NCBI GenBank assembly: GCA_028826165.1
Contig: JAPDFW010000066.1
Span: 1 to 64,000, forward strand
Length of the DNA stretch: 64,000 nt
From: Anaeramoeba ignava
Taxonomy: Eukaryota; Metamonada; Anaeramoebidae
Direction of reading: 5' to 3'
The position numbers were made by a program, and so were the translations under genes. The notes below the pieces were generated by a model, which was not told the origin of the DNA, did not search any database, and saw only the letters and a program-made list of their open reading frames with translations. Below are positions 24,325 through 39,200 of this stretch, in pieces. How positions within the stretch are numbered: the first letter of the stretch is position 1; the number at the start of each line of letters is the position of its first letter.

Positions 24325-24492
24325 TCAAGAAATGGGATGTTTTTCAGAAATATCTGTACTCGTTTTTAACCACTCCAATTCTGGAGTATGAAAGATAATT
24401 TGAAGAACGGAATTGATAAAACAAGTGCTTCCTAGATTCTTTAACCCAATCAAATCCTGATTCTTGGGATTTTCAGGATCTTTCTGGGGGAT
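24325..24492 (-). CDS. USP catalytic-Cys exon
   Basis: A 56-codon exon starts after a TGTGTTAG acceptor at 24493. It reads IPQKDPENPKNQD, then LIGLKNLGSTCFINSVLQ, then IIFHTPELEWLKTSTDISEK, and stops at TGA. GL.NLG.TC..NS.LQ with a TPEL continuation is diagnostic for peptidase C19 (ubiquitin carboxyl-terminal hydrolases). The Cys of STCF is the nucleophile. Below 24325 the minus strand stays open in another frame to about 24113 (FETEFPDGTK and beyond) without a recognisable USP His box. The domain is therefore truncated or decayed. Confidence 0.75.
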   Translation of the reverse strand: MPQKDPENPKNQDLIGLKNLGSTCFINSVLQIIFHTPELEWLKTSTDISEKHPIS

Positions 24493-25821
24493 CTAACACA
24501 AAAAAATCAAAGAGAGATAAAGGTTTTGAATTGAAAATAAAGTAGAAGTTTTTTTAACTTACCTGAAATTTTTGAAAACGTTCGGGAGCCTGTTTTTTCC
24601 TCAAATTATACTTTCGTCTTGTTATTAGAGGATCCTTCGAAATAGGTTGAGAAATGGATTTGGGAGAAATTGAATCCGTTTTTCTTCTCTTTTTTGTTGG
24701 ATTCTTCTTTTTCAGCTTTTGTGTTTCTTCTTGAGTTGGTAGTTTTTCTTCATCTGGAATAAATTGGATTATTGGAAGGGGGAAATTTTGAGGATATTTT
24801 GTAAATCTCTTGTCCCACACCAGAGTGAATCGTTGTATCGTCGGATCAGATGGAATTTTCTTAGATCTGGGATTCTTTGTATCACCTTGAAAGAACCTTT
24901 TCGCGGATAGAGGATCTTGCATTGGGTGTTTTTCAAGCATGATCCGAGATAATTTTGCAGATCTTTCACCGATGTTATATCACCATAAGATTTTTTATTT
25001 TTCGCGATGGAGCCAAAATGCATGTCGCAAGCAGATTTTCCATGATATGCGACGAAAGTGTAAATTTCGACTTTTTGGAAAATCTTCCTCATGCGAGTAG
25101 CTAAAAATAAGATATACGAATTGCTTTTAAATTGTCTGGGTCCATCGGAGTAAATTGCCAATCTGGGTGGAGGCTCGAACTCTTTTTGTTCAATCAACTC
25201 CTTAATTATTCCTTCTAAAATCTCCAACCCACTTTGGACAAGGTCTTGTTTCTAAAGTAAAAAAAAAAAGTCAGAATAAATAGGAGAAAAAACATGAAAA
25301 TTTTTTCTTACTTTTTAGTGTAATCGGAGACCAAATCGATATACCACCTTTTTTCCCCAAACAAGAGCGTTCCATTCAAGAGGGACCAAGCCTTCGCATC
25401 ATAAAAATCTGGAATGCTCCATCTTCCCCGATACTCCTGTATATTCACTGCATAGTCGAGTATAATAAGCATGGTATTTTTATCTTGTTTGTTTTCCTGA
25501 TATCTTTTTTTTTTATTATTTTCTTGCTGATTGAGATTTTTTTGTTGTTTTTCTTGTTTTTCGAGACTTATTGAATTTTTTTTTTTGGTTTTGAATGAAT
25601 TGCTCTCTAAAATTCAATAATTTTCCAGAGAATGCCAATGAATTTAATTTGTGTGATTTATTTTCCAACTGCGAAATGTCGAAATTTTCTTTCATTGAAT
25701 GAAAAGTGTTTTCAAAAGGAGAAACCTCAAAGTTTTCTTTGTTAGAGTGAAAAGAAAAATTTGGAAAAGGATTCAGAATGGTGTCTGAATGAAAATGATG
25801 GGGTTGTGATGGAATTTCCAT
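24325..25821 (-). pseudogene. Transposase-like RNase H-fold gene spliced to a USP Cys box
   Basis: Five minus-strand pieces line up. (1) 25516-25821: 101 residues, Ser/Asn-rich, from MEIPSQPHHFHS. (2) 25312-25515, one base out of frame: LIILDYAVNIQEYRGRW to RWYIDLVSDYTK, where Asp in LDYA suits an RNase H-fold first strand. (3) Intron 25252-25311, then KQDLVQSG, IYSDGPRQFKS (second Asp) and FVAYHGKSACDMHFGS. (4) After a shift near 24900, FQGDTKNPRSKKI, a Lys/Arg-rich segment and APERFQKFQ. (5) Intron 24493-24562 (GTAAGT...TTAG), then an exon in phase: DLIGLKNLGSTCFINSVLQ, ending at TGA 24325. This last motif is the catalytic-Cys box of ubiquitin-specific proteases; the His box is absent. The SDG-QFK / HGK-CD pattern resembles DDE-type transposase proteins, which I cannot confirm. 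Shifts at 25515, the 25252-25311 junction and ~24900 indicate decay or sequence error. Confidence 0.6.
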
Positions 25822-25999
25822 TTAGTTTATTTATTTTGTCAAAAATGTAAAAGATGAAATGCTTTCGAAATGTAAAGATTTAAAAAAAGAAGGGCAAAGG
25901 GGAAAAATAAAAATAAAAAAAGTAAGTCAAAAAGGTAAGATAAAAAAGAAAAAAATGAAAAAAAATGAAAAAAAAATTAATTAAAAAAATTTTATTTAG

Positions 26000-26155
26000 G
26001 AATCTCCATTACATTATCTTTGCAAGAATTCATCAATTACAGAAGAAATGATCAAATTATTGAAAGGAACAAATGCTGATTTTAATTTGAAGGATGAATA
26101 CAATAAAAAAACACCAAAAGATTTACTTCCAGATTCTCTCAAGAAAATGATTTAA
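26000..26155 (+). CDS. Intact last exon of an ankyrin-repeat gene (orphan)
   Basis: After TTTATTTAG the frame runs 51 codons to TAA. It starts [19 protein letters not shown], continues [16 protein letters not shown] and ends [16 protein letters not shown]. It is one complete ankyrin repeat plus the usual TPxDLL cap helix. It has no stops or shifts. Upstream (25825-25990) there is no coding exon, only A-rich DNA with several GTAAG-like sites. The decayed transposase gene begins 180 bases away. It is either the remainder of a gene cut by that element or an exon of a gene whose other exons are out of view. Confidence 0.6.
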   Translation, partial: ESPLHYLCKNSSITEEMIKLLKGTNADFNLKDEYNKKTPKDLLPDSLKKMI

Positions 26156-26639
26156 AAAACAAATCAAAATTTCTTTTTCCTTTTTTTTCTTTTTTTTTTC
26201 AAATTTTTTTTTTGAAAGTAATTCTTTGGAAAAAAAATATTCAAATCCAAAATCAATTCCTCTTTTTTTTTTATCCAAGAAGATTAAATCTCCCTCTTTT
26301 TTTTTTTCAAAGAATTTTTTCACAAATTCATTTTCTTTCTTTCTTTCTTTTTTTTCACAAATTCATTTTCTTTCTTTCTTTTTTTCTTTATTCGTTCTAA
26401 TTAATTGAAGAATAAAGAATTTCAAAAAACAAAAACAAAAACAAAATTTTTTATTTTAAATTTGTTTTGGAAAAATAGAAACAAAAAGAAAAAGAAATGA
26501 GAATTTTGTTCATTTCTTGATTTATGATTTAAATTTAATAAAGAAATTAAAATTAAAGTTTAAATTAAAATTGTTTTTTTAGAAAGAAAAAAAAATTCTT
26601 CTCAATTTAATATTACAATCTCCAAGATTTAAGAAAAAT
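26156..26639. other. T-rich gene-free stretch
   Basis: Long T and A runs and two CAAATTCATTTTCTTTCTTTC repeats near 26320-26375. Only low-complexity frames are present. Confidence 0.6.
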
Positions 26640-27715
26640 ATTTAAATCTAAAACATTAAATTATTATTTTAAATATAAAATTAAATATTAAATTATATTT
26701 TTAAATTAATTTATAAATTAAATATTAAATTAAATCTATTCTTATTTTTATATTTATATGTTAAATATTTAAATAATAAAATATTTAAATCTAAAACATT
26801 AAATTATTATTTTAAACATGAAATTAAATATTAAATTATATTTTTAAATTAATTTATAAATTAAATATTAAATTAAATCTATTCTCATTTTTTATATTTA
26901 TATGTTAAATAATTTAAATAATAAAATATTTTAAATCTAAAACATTAAATTATTATTTTAAACATAAAATTAAATATTAAATTATATTTTAAATTAATTT
27001 TATAAATTAAATATTAAATTAAATCTATTCTCATTTTTTATGTTAAATATTTATATGTAAAATATTTTTAAAAATTAAAATTATTTCAAACAAAATAAAT
27101 ATTTAAAATAATTTATAAATTAAATATTAAATTATTCCCAGTTTTTAAAATAATTAAAATAAAATATTTAAATCTAAAACATTTAATTATTATTTTAAAT
27201 ATAAAATTAAATATTAAATTATATTTTTAAATTAATTTATAAATTAAATATTAAATTAAATCTATTCTTATTTTTATATTTATATGTTAAATATTTAAAT
27301 AATAAAATATTTAAATCTAAAACATTAAATTATTATTATTTTAAACATAAAATTAAATATTAAATTATATTTTTAAATTAATTTATAAATTAAATATTAA
27401 ATCAAATCTATTCTTATTTTTATATTTATATGTTAAATATTTAAATAATAAAATATTTAAATCTAAAACATTAAATTATTATTTTAAACATAAAATTAAA
27501 TATTAAATTATATTTTTAAATTATTTTATAAATTAAATACTAAATTAAATCTATTCTCATTTTTATATTTATATGTTAAATATTTAAATAATAAAATATT
27601 TAAATCTAAAACATTAAATTATTATTTCAATAATAAAATTAAATATTAAATTATATTTTTAAATTATTTTATAAATTAAATATTAAATTAAATCTATTCT
27701 CATTCTTTATATTTT
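26640..27715. repeat. ~145-150 bp satellite array (about 7 units)
   Basis: The block AAATCTAAAACATTAAATTA recurs near 26643, 26790, 26932, 27170, 27313, 27457 and 27601. Each unit also has ATTAAATTAAATCTATTCT(T/C)A and ATATTTATATGTTAAATATT. One unit near 27050-27150 is irregular. The sequence is unrelated to the other three arrays. Confidence 0.8.
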
Positions 27716-28053
27716 GAAATTATTATCTCTTATATTGTTCACTAAATTTTTTTTTCGTAATTTTAATAATTTTGAATTAAATAATTTAAATAATTTTCAA
27801 ATTTGATTTATGAATAAATAAAATATTTAAATATTTTAATTTAATATTTATCTAAAATTTAATATTTTTTTTGATAAAATGATTTTTATTTCATTTATTA
27901 TTGATTCAATTTTTTTTGAATAATTTTAATAATTTTGAATTAAATAATTTAAAGAATATTGAATTATTTAATAATTTAAAAGAATATTTTTGTTTCTTTT
28001 TTTTTGTTTATTTAAAAATTTAATTTTAAAAAATTTGAAACAAAAAATTTTTG
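27716..28053. other. AT-rich gene-free stretch
   Basis: AATTTTAATAATTTTGAATT and T-runs; no coding signal. It ends at the T-tract upstream of the CS-domain gene. Confidence 0.6.
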
Positions 28054-28080
28054 ATTTTTTTTTTTTTCATTTTTTTATTT
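28054..28080 (+). promoter_or_regulatory. T-tract/CA element before the CS-domain gene
   Basis: A long T run interrupted by CA (TTTTTCATTTTTTTATTT) lies about 40 bases upstream of the ATG at 28119. The same arrangement precedes the other plus-strand genes here. Confidence 0.4.
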
Positions 28081-28118
28081 TCCAAAATAAAATTAAATAA
28101 TAAAGAAATAATAAAGAA

Positions 28119-28439
28119 ATGAATAATAAATATGAAATAAAACAAAATGAAGAATCAATATCAATTTATTTTATAAAACCAACAAATATTAAAAATAACG
28201 AAATTGAAATAGAAATAACAAAAAATACAATAAAAGCAAAAATAAAAGAAAATCAATTAATAATTTATGGGAAACTTTATTCAGAAATTGATTTAGAAAA
28301 ATCTGGATGGAAAATTGAAAAAGAAAAATATATTTGGATTTTACTTTCAAAAAAACAAAAAAAATCTTGGCCTTTTGTTATTGAATCTGATTTAAATGGA
28401 GAAATTGATTCTCAATCTTCGTATAAAATTTATTTATAA
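28119..28439 (+). CDS. CS-domain protein (NudC/p23-like)
   Basis: Single-exon gene of 106 codons. The sequence runs through short beta strands (ISIYFIKP, EIEIEITKNTIKAKI, QLIIYGKLYSEID) to SGWKIEKEKYIWILLSKK and SWPFVIES. The pattern GxLyxxI...S.W.IE....W.L.K....WP is that of the CS domain found in NudC-type and p23-type Hsp90 co-chaperones. The domain fills nearly the whole protein, so it is a minimal form. ATG 28119 is the first in frame and is preceded by a T-tract. A specific subfamily cannot be named from the sequence alone. Confidence 0.8.
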   Translation: MNNKYEIKQNEESISIYFIKPTNIKNNEIEIEITKNTIKAKIKENQLIIYGKLYSEIDLEKSGWKIEKEKYIWILLSKKQKKSWPFVIESDLNGEIDSQSSYKIYL

Positions 28440-29265
28440 AATCTATTTATAAAATTAAAATTAAAATTAAAATTAATATTAAAATTAAAATTAAAATTAA
28501 AATTAAAATTAAAATTAAAATTAAAATTCATTTATAAAATTAAAATTAAAATTAAAAATTAAAATTAAAATTAAAATTAAAATTAAAATTAAAATTAAAA
28601 TTAAAAATTAAAATTAAAATTAAAATTAAAAATAAAATTCATTTATAAAATTAAAATTAAAATTAAAATTAAAATTAAAATTAAAATTAAAATTAAAATT
28701 AAAATTAAAATTAAAATTAAAATTAAAATTAAAATTAAAATTAAAATTAAAATTAAAATTAAAATTAAAATTAAAATTAAAATTAAAATTAAAATTAAAA
28801 TTAAAATTAAAATTAAAATTTAAATTAAAATTAAAATTAAAATTAAAATTAAAATTAAAATTAAAATTAAAATTAAAATTAAAATTAAAATTAAAAATTA
28901 AAATTAAAATTAAAATTAAAATTAAAATTAAAATTAAAATTAAAATTAAAAATTAAATTTAAAATTCATTTTTTTTAAAATTAAAAATAAAAATTAAAAT
29001 TAAAATTAAAATTAAAATTAAAATTAAAATTAAAATTAAAATTAAAATTAAAATTAAAATTAAAATTAAAATTAAAATTAAAATTAAAATTAAAATTAAA
29101 ATTAAAATTAAAATTAAAAAAATTAAAATTAAAATTAAAATTAAAATTAAAATTAAAAATTAAAATTAAAATTAAAATTAAAATTAAAATTAAAATTAAA
29201 ATTAAAATTAAAATTAAAATTAAAATTAAAAATTAAAATTAAAATTAAAATTAAATTTAAAAAAA
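28440..29265. repeat. AAAATT microsatellite
   Basis: About 820 bases of tandem AAAATT, interrupted by a few TTCATTTATAAAATTAAAA units and small indels. It starts at the stop codon of the CS-domain gene. Confidence 0.9.
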
Positions 29266-29269
29266 AATA

Positions 29270-30773
29270 GATATTCTTCAAATTCATTTTGAATCAAGAT
29301 TAATGTTTGATATTGCTTTTGATTATCTTAAAAAGCTGCTGATTTAAAAATTAATATTAAATTAAAATTTAAATTTAAAGTTTATATAAAATTATGATCC
29401 TTCTGGTTATCCTTAAAATCTATAAATTTTAAAATGCTTTTTATTGGTGGAAAAATCTTTTGATTTTAAAAATTAAAAAGCACTTTTATGGTTAATTAAA
29501 CAAAAATAAAAATTAAAATTAAAATTATTTAATTAAAATTAAAATTTAAAATTTTAAAATTAAAATTAAAATTAAAATTAAAATTAAAATTAAAATTAAA
29601 ATTAAAATTAAAATTAAAATTAAAAATTAAAATTAAAATTAAAATTAAAATTAAAATTAAAATTAAAATTAAAAATTAAAATTAAAATTAAAATTAAAAT
29701 TAAAATTAAAAATTAAAAATTAAAATTAAAATTAAAATTAAATATTAAAATTAAAATTAAAAATTAAAATTAAAATTAAAATTCAAAATTAAAATTAAAA
29801 TTCATTTATAAAATTAAAAATTAAAATTAAAATAATAGCAAAAAAAAATTAAAATTGAAAAATTAAAATTAAAGCAGAAAAAATTAAAATTAAAATTATT
29901 TAAAATTAAATTTAAAATATGAAAATTTAAAATGAAAAATTAGAAAAATTTTTATCATGGAGGCTAATGGATAATAATGAAAAATATTTAGAAGCAGAAA
30001 AATATTATTTAAAAATATAAAAAAAATGTTGTTGAATCTCAAAAATTAGAAAATGGATTTTTTAATTTGAAAAAAAATGAAATTGTCGAAAATCAAATTG
30101 AAAAAAATTTAAAATCAAAATAAAATGAAAAAATCAAAATGAAAATCAGAGAATCAAAATCAAAATCAAAATCAAAAAATATCAAAGAAAAATCAAAAAA
30201 TCAAAAAATCAAAAACAAACCGAGAATGAAAATAAAAATGAAAATCAAAATGAAAATCAAAATGAAAATCAAAATCAAAATCAAAATGAAAATGAAAATC
30301 AAAATAAAAATAAAAATCAAAATGAAAATGAAAATCAAAATGAAAATCAAAATGAAAATCAAAATCAAAATCAAAATCAAAATCAAAATCAAAATCAAAA
30401 TCAAAATCAAAATCAAAATCAAAATCAAAATCAAAATCAAAATCAAAATAAAAATAAAAATAAAAATCAAAATAAAAATGAAAATCAAAATCAAAAATGA
30501 AAATGAAAATCAAAAATAAAAATCAAAATCAAAAATCAAAATCAAAATCAAAATAAAAATCAAAATCAAAATAAAAATGAAAATCAAAATAAAAATCAAA
30601 ATCAAAATCAAATTCAAAATAAAAATAAAAATCAAAATAAAAATCTAAATGAAAATCAATATAGAAATAAAAAGAAAAAGAAGAAAAAAGAAAATAAAAA
30701 TAATAAATCAAATTGGATTTTAACAAGTATTATTATTTCAGGAATAATAATAGTTTCAAAATATAAAAAATAA
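29270..30773 (+). pseudogene. Repeat-invaded gene relic with C-terminal membrane segment
   Basis: Three short helical segments sit between AAAATT tracts. They are ESRLMFDIAFDYLKKAADLK (~29304-29353), a W-rich segment at ~29420-29500 and MDNNEKYLEAEKYYLK (~29968-30015). Their YLKKAADL-like spacing resembles Sel1/TPR repeats. A 500-base stretch of AAAATC/AAAATG follows, read as Asn/Gln/Glu repeats. It ends in a frame that reads KSNWILTSIIISGIIIVSKYKK and stops at 30773, which looks like a tail-anchored membrane helix. No single frame joins the parts. It may be a real gene with repeat-filled introns or a pseudogene. The family assignment is weak. Confidence 0.35.
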
Positions 30774-30807
30774 AAAATTAATTTTTTTTAAATATTGTTT
30801 TGGTTTT

Positions 30808-36227
<5,420 letters not shown>

Positions 36228-36242
36228 TTTCATTTTTTTTTC
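36228..36242 (+). promoter_or_regulatory. T-tract/CA element before the CH-RasGAP gene
   Basis: TTTCATTTTTTTTCC lies about 45 bases upstream of the ATG at 36287. Confidence 0.35.
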
Positions 36243-36286
36243 CTTTAAATTTTTTTTTAAAACAAAATAAAATAAAATAAAATAAA

Positions 36287-39200
36287 ATGAATACAAATTT
36301 TTCTATTGAAACAAGAACTTTATTAGTTAGATTAACTTTTCATCCACAAACAAAATTTCTTAAACAATCACAAACAGAACAAATTACAAGAGTTGAACCT
36401 GTTGAAATTTTAAAAAGATGGATTAATTTTCATTTAGGAAATTCTCAAAAAATTAATAATCTCACTTCAGATTTACAAGTAATTTTATTTATTAAAATTA
36501 AATATAGAATTAATTATAAAATTAAATATAAAATTATTTATAAAATTATTTATAAAATTATTTATAAAATTATTTATAAAATTATTTATAAAATTATTTA
36601 TAAAATTATTTATAAAATTATTTATAAAATTATTTATAAAATTAATTATAAAATTATTTATAAAATTATTTATAAAATTATTTATAAAATTATTTATAAA
36701 ATTATTTATAAAATTATTTATAAAATTATTTATAAAATTATTTATAAAATTATTTATAAAATTATTTATAAAATTATTTATAAAATTATTTATAAAATTA
36801 TTTATAAAATTATTTATAAAATTATTTATAAAATTATTTATAAAATTATTTATAAAATTATTTATAAAATTATTTATAAAATTATTTATAAAATTATTTA
36901 TAAAATTATTTATAAAATTATTTATAAAATTATTTATAAAATTATTTATAAAAATTAAATATAAAATTATTTATAAAATTATTTATAAAATTAAATTAAT
37001 TATTAAATTATTTATAAAATTATTTATAAAATTATTTATAAAATTATTTATAAAATTATTTATAAAATTATTTATAAAATTATTTATAAAATTATTTATA
37101 AAATTATTTATAAAATTATTTATAAAATTATTTATAAAATTATTTATAAAATTATTTATAAAATTATTTATAAAATTATTTATAAAATTATTTATAAAAT
37201 TATTTATAAAATTATTTATAAAATTATTTATAAAATTATTTATAAAATTAAATATAAAATTATTTATAAAATTATTTATAAAATTATTTATAAAATTATT
37301 TATAAAATTATTTATAAAATTAAATATAAAATTATTTATAAAATTATTTATAAAATTATTTATAAAATTATTTATAAAATTATTTATAAAATTATTTATA
37401 AAATTATTTATAAAATTATTTATAAAATTATTTATAAAATTATTTATAAAATTATTTATAAAATTATTTATAAAATTATTTATAAAATTATTTATAAAAT
37501 TATTTATAAAATTATTTATAAAATTAATTATAAAATTATTTATAAAATTATTTATAAAATTATTTATAAAATTATTTATAAAATTATTTATAAAATTATT
37601 TATAAAATTATTAAATTATTTATAAAATTATTTATAAAATTATTTATAAAATTAATTATAAAATTATTTATAAAATTAATTATAAAATTATTTATAAAAT
37701 TATTTATAAAATTAAATATAAAATTATTTATAAAATTATTTATAAAATTATTTATAAAATTATTTATAAAATTAATTTATAAAATTATTTATAAAATTAT
37801 TTATAAAATTATTTATAAAATTATTTATAAAATTATTTATAAAATTATTTATAAAATTATTTATAAAATTAAATATAAAATTATTTATAAAATTATTTAT
37901 AAAATTATTTATAAAATTATATTTTAGAATTTTAAAGCTTTATCAGTATTTTTAAAGAAATTAACACAAGTTGATTTTACATTGGTTATTTTTATTTCAG
38001 ATGTAACAAAAAAACAAGAAAAATTTGAAGAATGTATGAGTAAAACAGGTTATAATGATTTTGTTTGTTCTATTCAAGATATAATTGATGTAAAAATTAA
38101 AAATAGATTTGATTAAAATTTAAAAATAAAACTTTTTTTCATTTTAAAAAAAAAAGGCAAATGAAGAAGAAGTTGTTAAATTTCTTGCCAAACTTTATTT
38201 ATGGAATCCAAATCTTGAAGATAATCAATCAAAAGAAGATGAAAATAATGATCAAAAACAAGATAATCAAACAAAAATTGAAACTAAATCAAATATTGAA
38301 TCAGTAAAAAAAATATAAATTTATTAATTAAAAAATTAAAAAATTAAAAAATTAAAAAATTAAAAAATTAATTTAAATTAAAAAAGAAATTACCAAAAGT
38401 ATCAGATTCTGTAAGTGAAATTTTAGCAAGATTTCAAAGAAAAAGTAAATCACCAATATTATCAAAAATGATGAAAAAAGATGAAAAAGAATCAAATCAA
38501 GAAACTCAAAAAGTTGAAGAACCAAAAATACCAGATAAAATTCAAAATTTAATTTCAAAATATCCAAAAGTTGAAGAACCTAAAATAGAAGAACCAAAAA
38601 TACCAGATAAAATTCAAAATTTAATTTCAAAATATCCAAAAGTAGAAGAACCAAAAATTGAAGAACCAAAAATACCAGATAAAATTCAAAATTTAATTTC
38701 AAAATATCCAAAAGTAGAAGAACCAAAAATTGAAGAACCTAAAAATACCAGATAAAATTCAAAATTTAATTTCAAAATATCCAAAAGTAGAAGAACCAAA
38801 AATTGAAGAACCTAAAATACCAGATAAAATTCAACAATTAATTTCAAAATATCCAAAAGTAGAAGAACCTAAAAATTGAAGAACCTAAAATACCAGATAA
38901 AATTCAAAATTTAATTTCAAAAAGTCAAAAAGTAGAAGAACCTAAAATACCAGATAAAATTCAAAATTTAATTTCAAAATATCCAAAAGTAGAAGAACCT
39001 AAAATTGAAGAACCTAAAATACCAGATAAAATTCAAAGTTTAATTTCAAAATATCCAAAAGTTGAAGAACCAAAAATTGAAGTATCTAAAATAGGAGATA
39101 AAATTCAACAATTAATTTCAAAAAAAGAAATTGAAAAAGAAATTAAATTCAAAATTCAAAAATCCAAAAATTGAAATCTAAAAAAAGAATTAATTCCAAA

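Noticed and set aside
24114-24398. Plus-strand open frame of 94 codons
   Set aside because: It is antisense to the USP Cys-box exon and its continuation. It has no recognisable motif, and the minus strand has splice sites and a conserved domain.
28440-29265. Telomere-like AAAATT array
   Set aside because: It lies between genes, is interrupted by other motifs and is one of many hexamer tracts; nothing marks a chromosome end.
30139-30519. Open frames of KIKIKIK and FDFDFDF type
   Set aside because: They are different-frame readings of an AAAATC/AAAATG repeat; the Asn/Gln frame leading to the membrane segment is more plausible.
36479-36958. Extension of the CH-RasGAP first exon as ~160 residues of IIYK repeats
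   Set aside because: A GTAATT donor at 36479 joins in phase to an exon at 37928 that completes the CH domain; the repeat is intronic.
37975-38000. A 16-base intron-like GTTATTTTTATTTCAG inside CH-RasGAP exon 2
   Set aside because: It is too short to splice, and the exon is open and in phase when it is retained.
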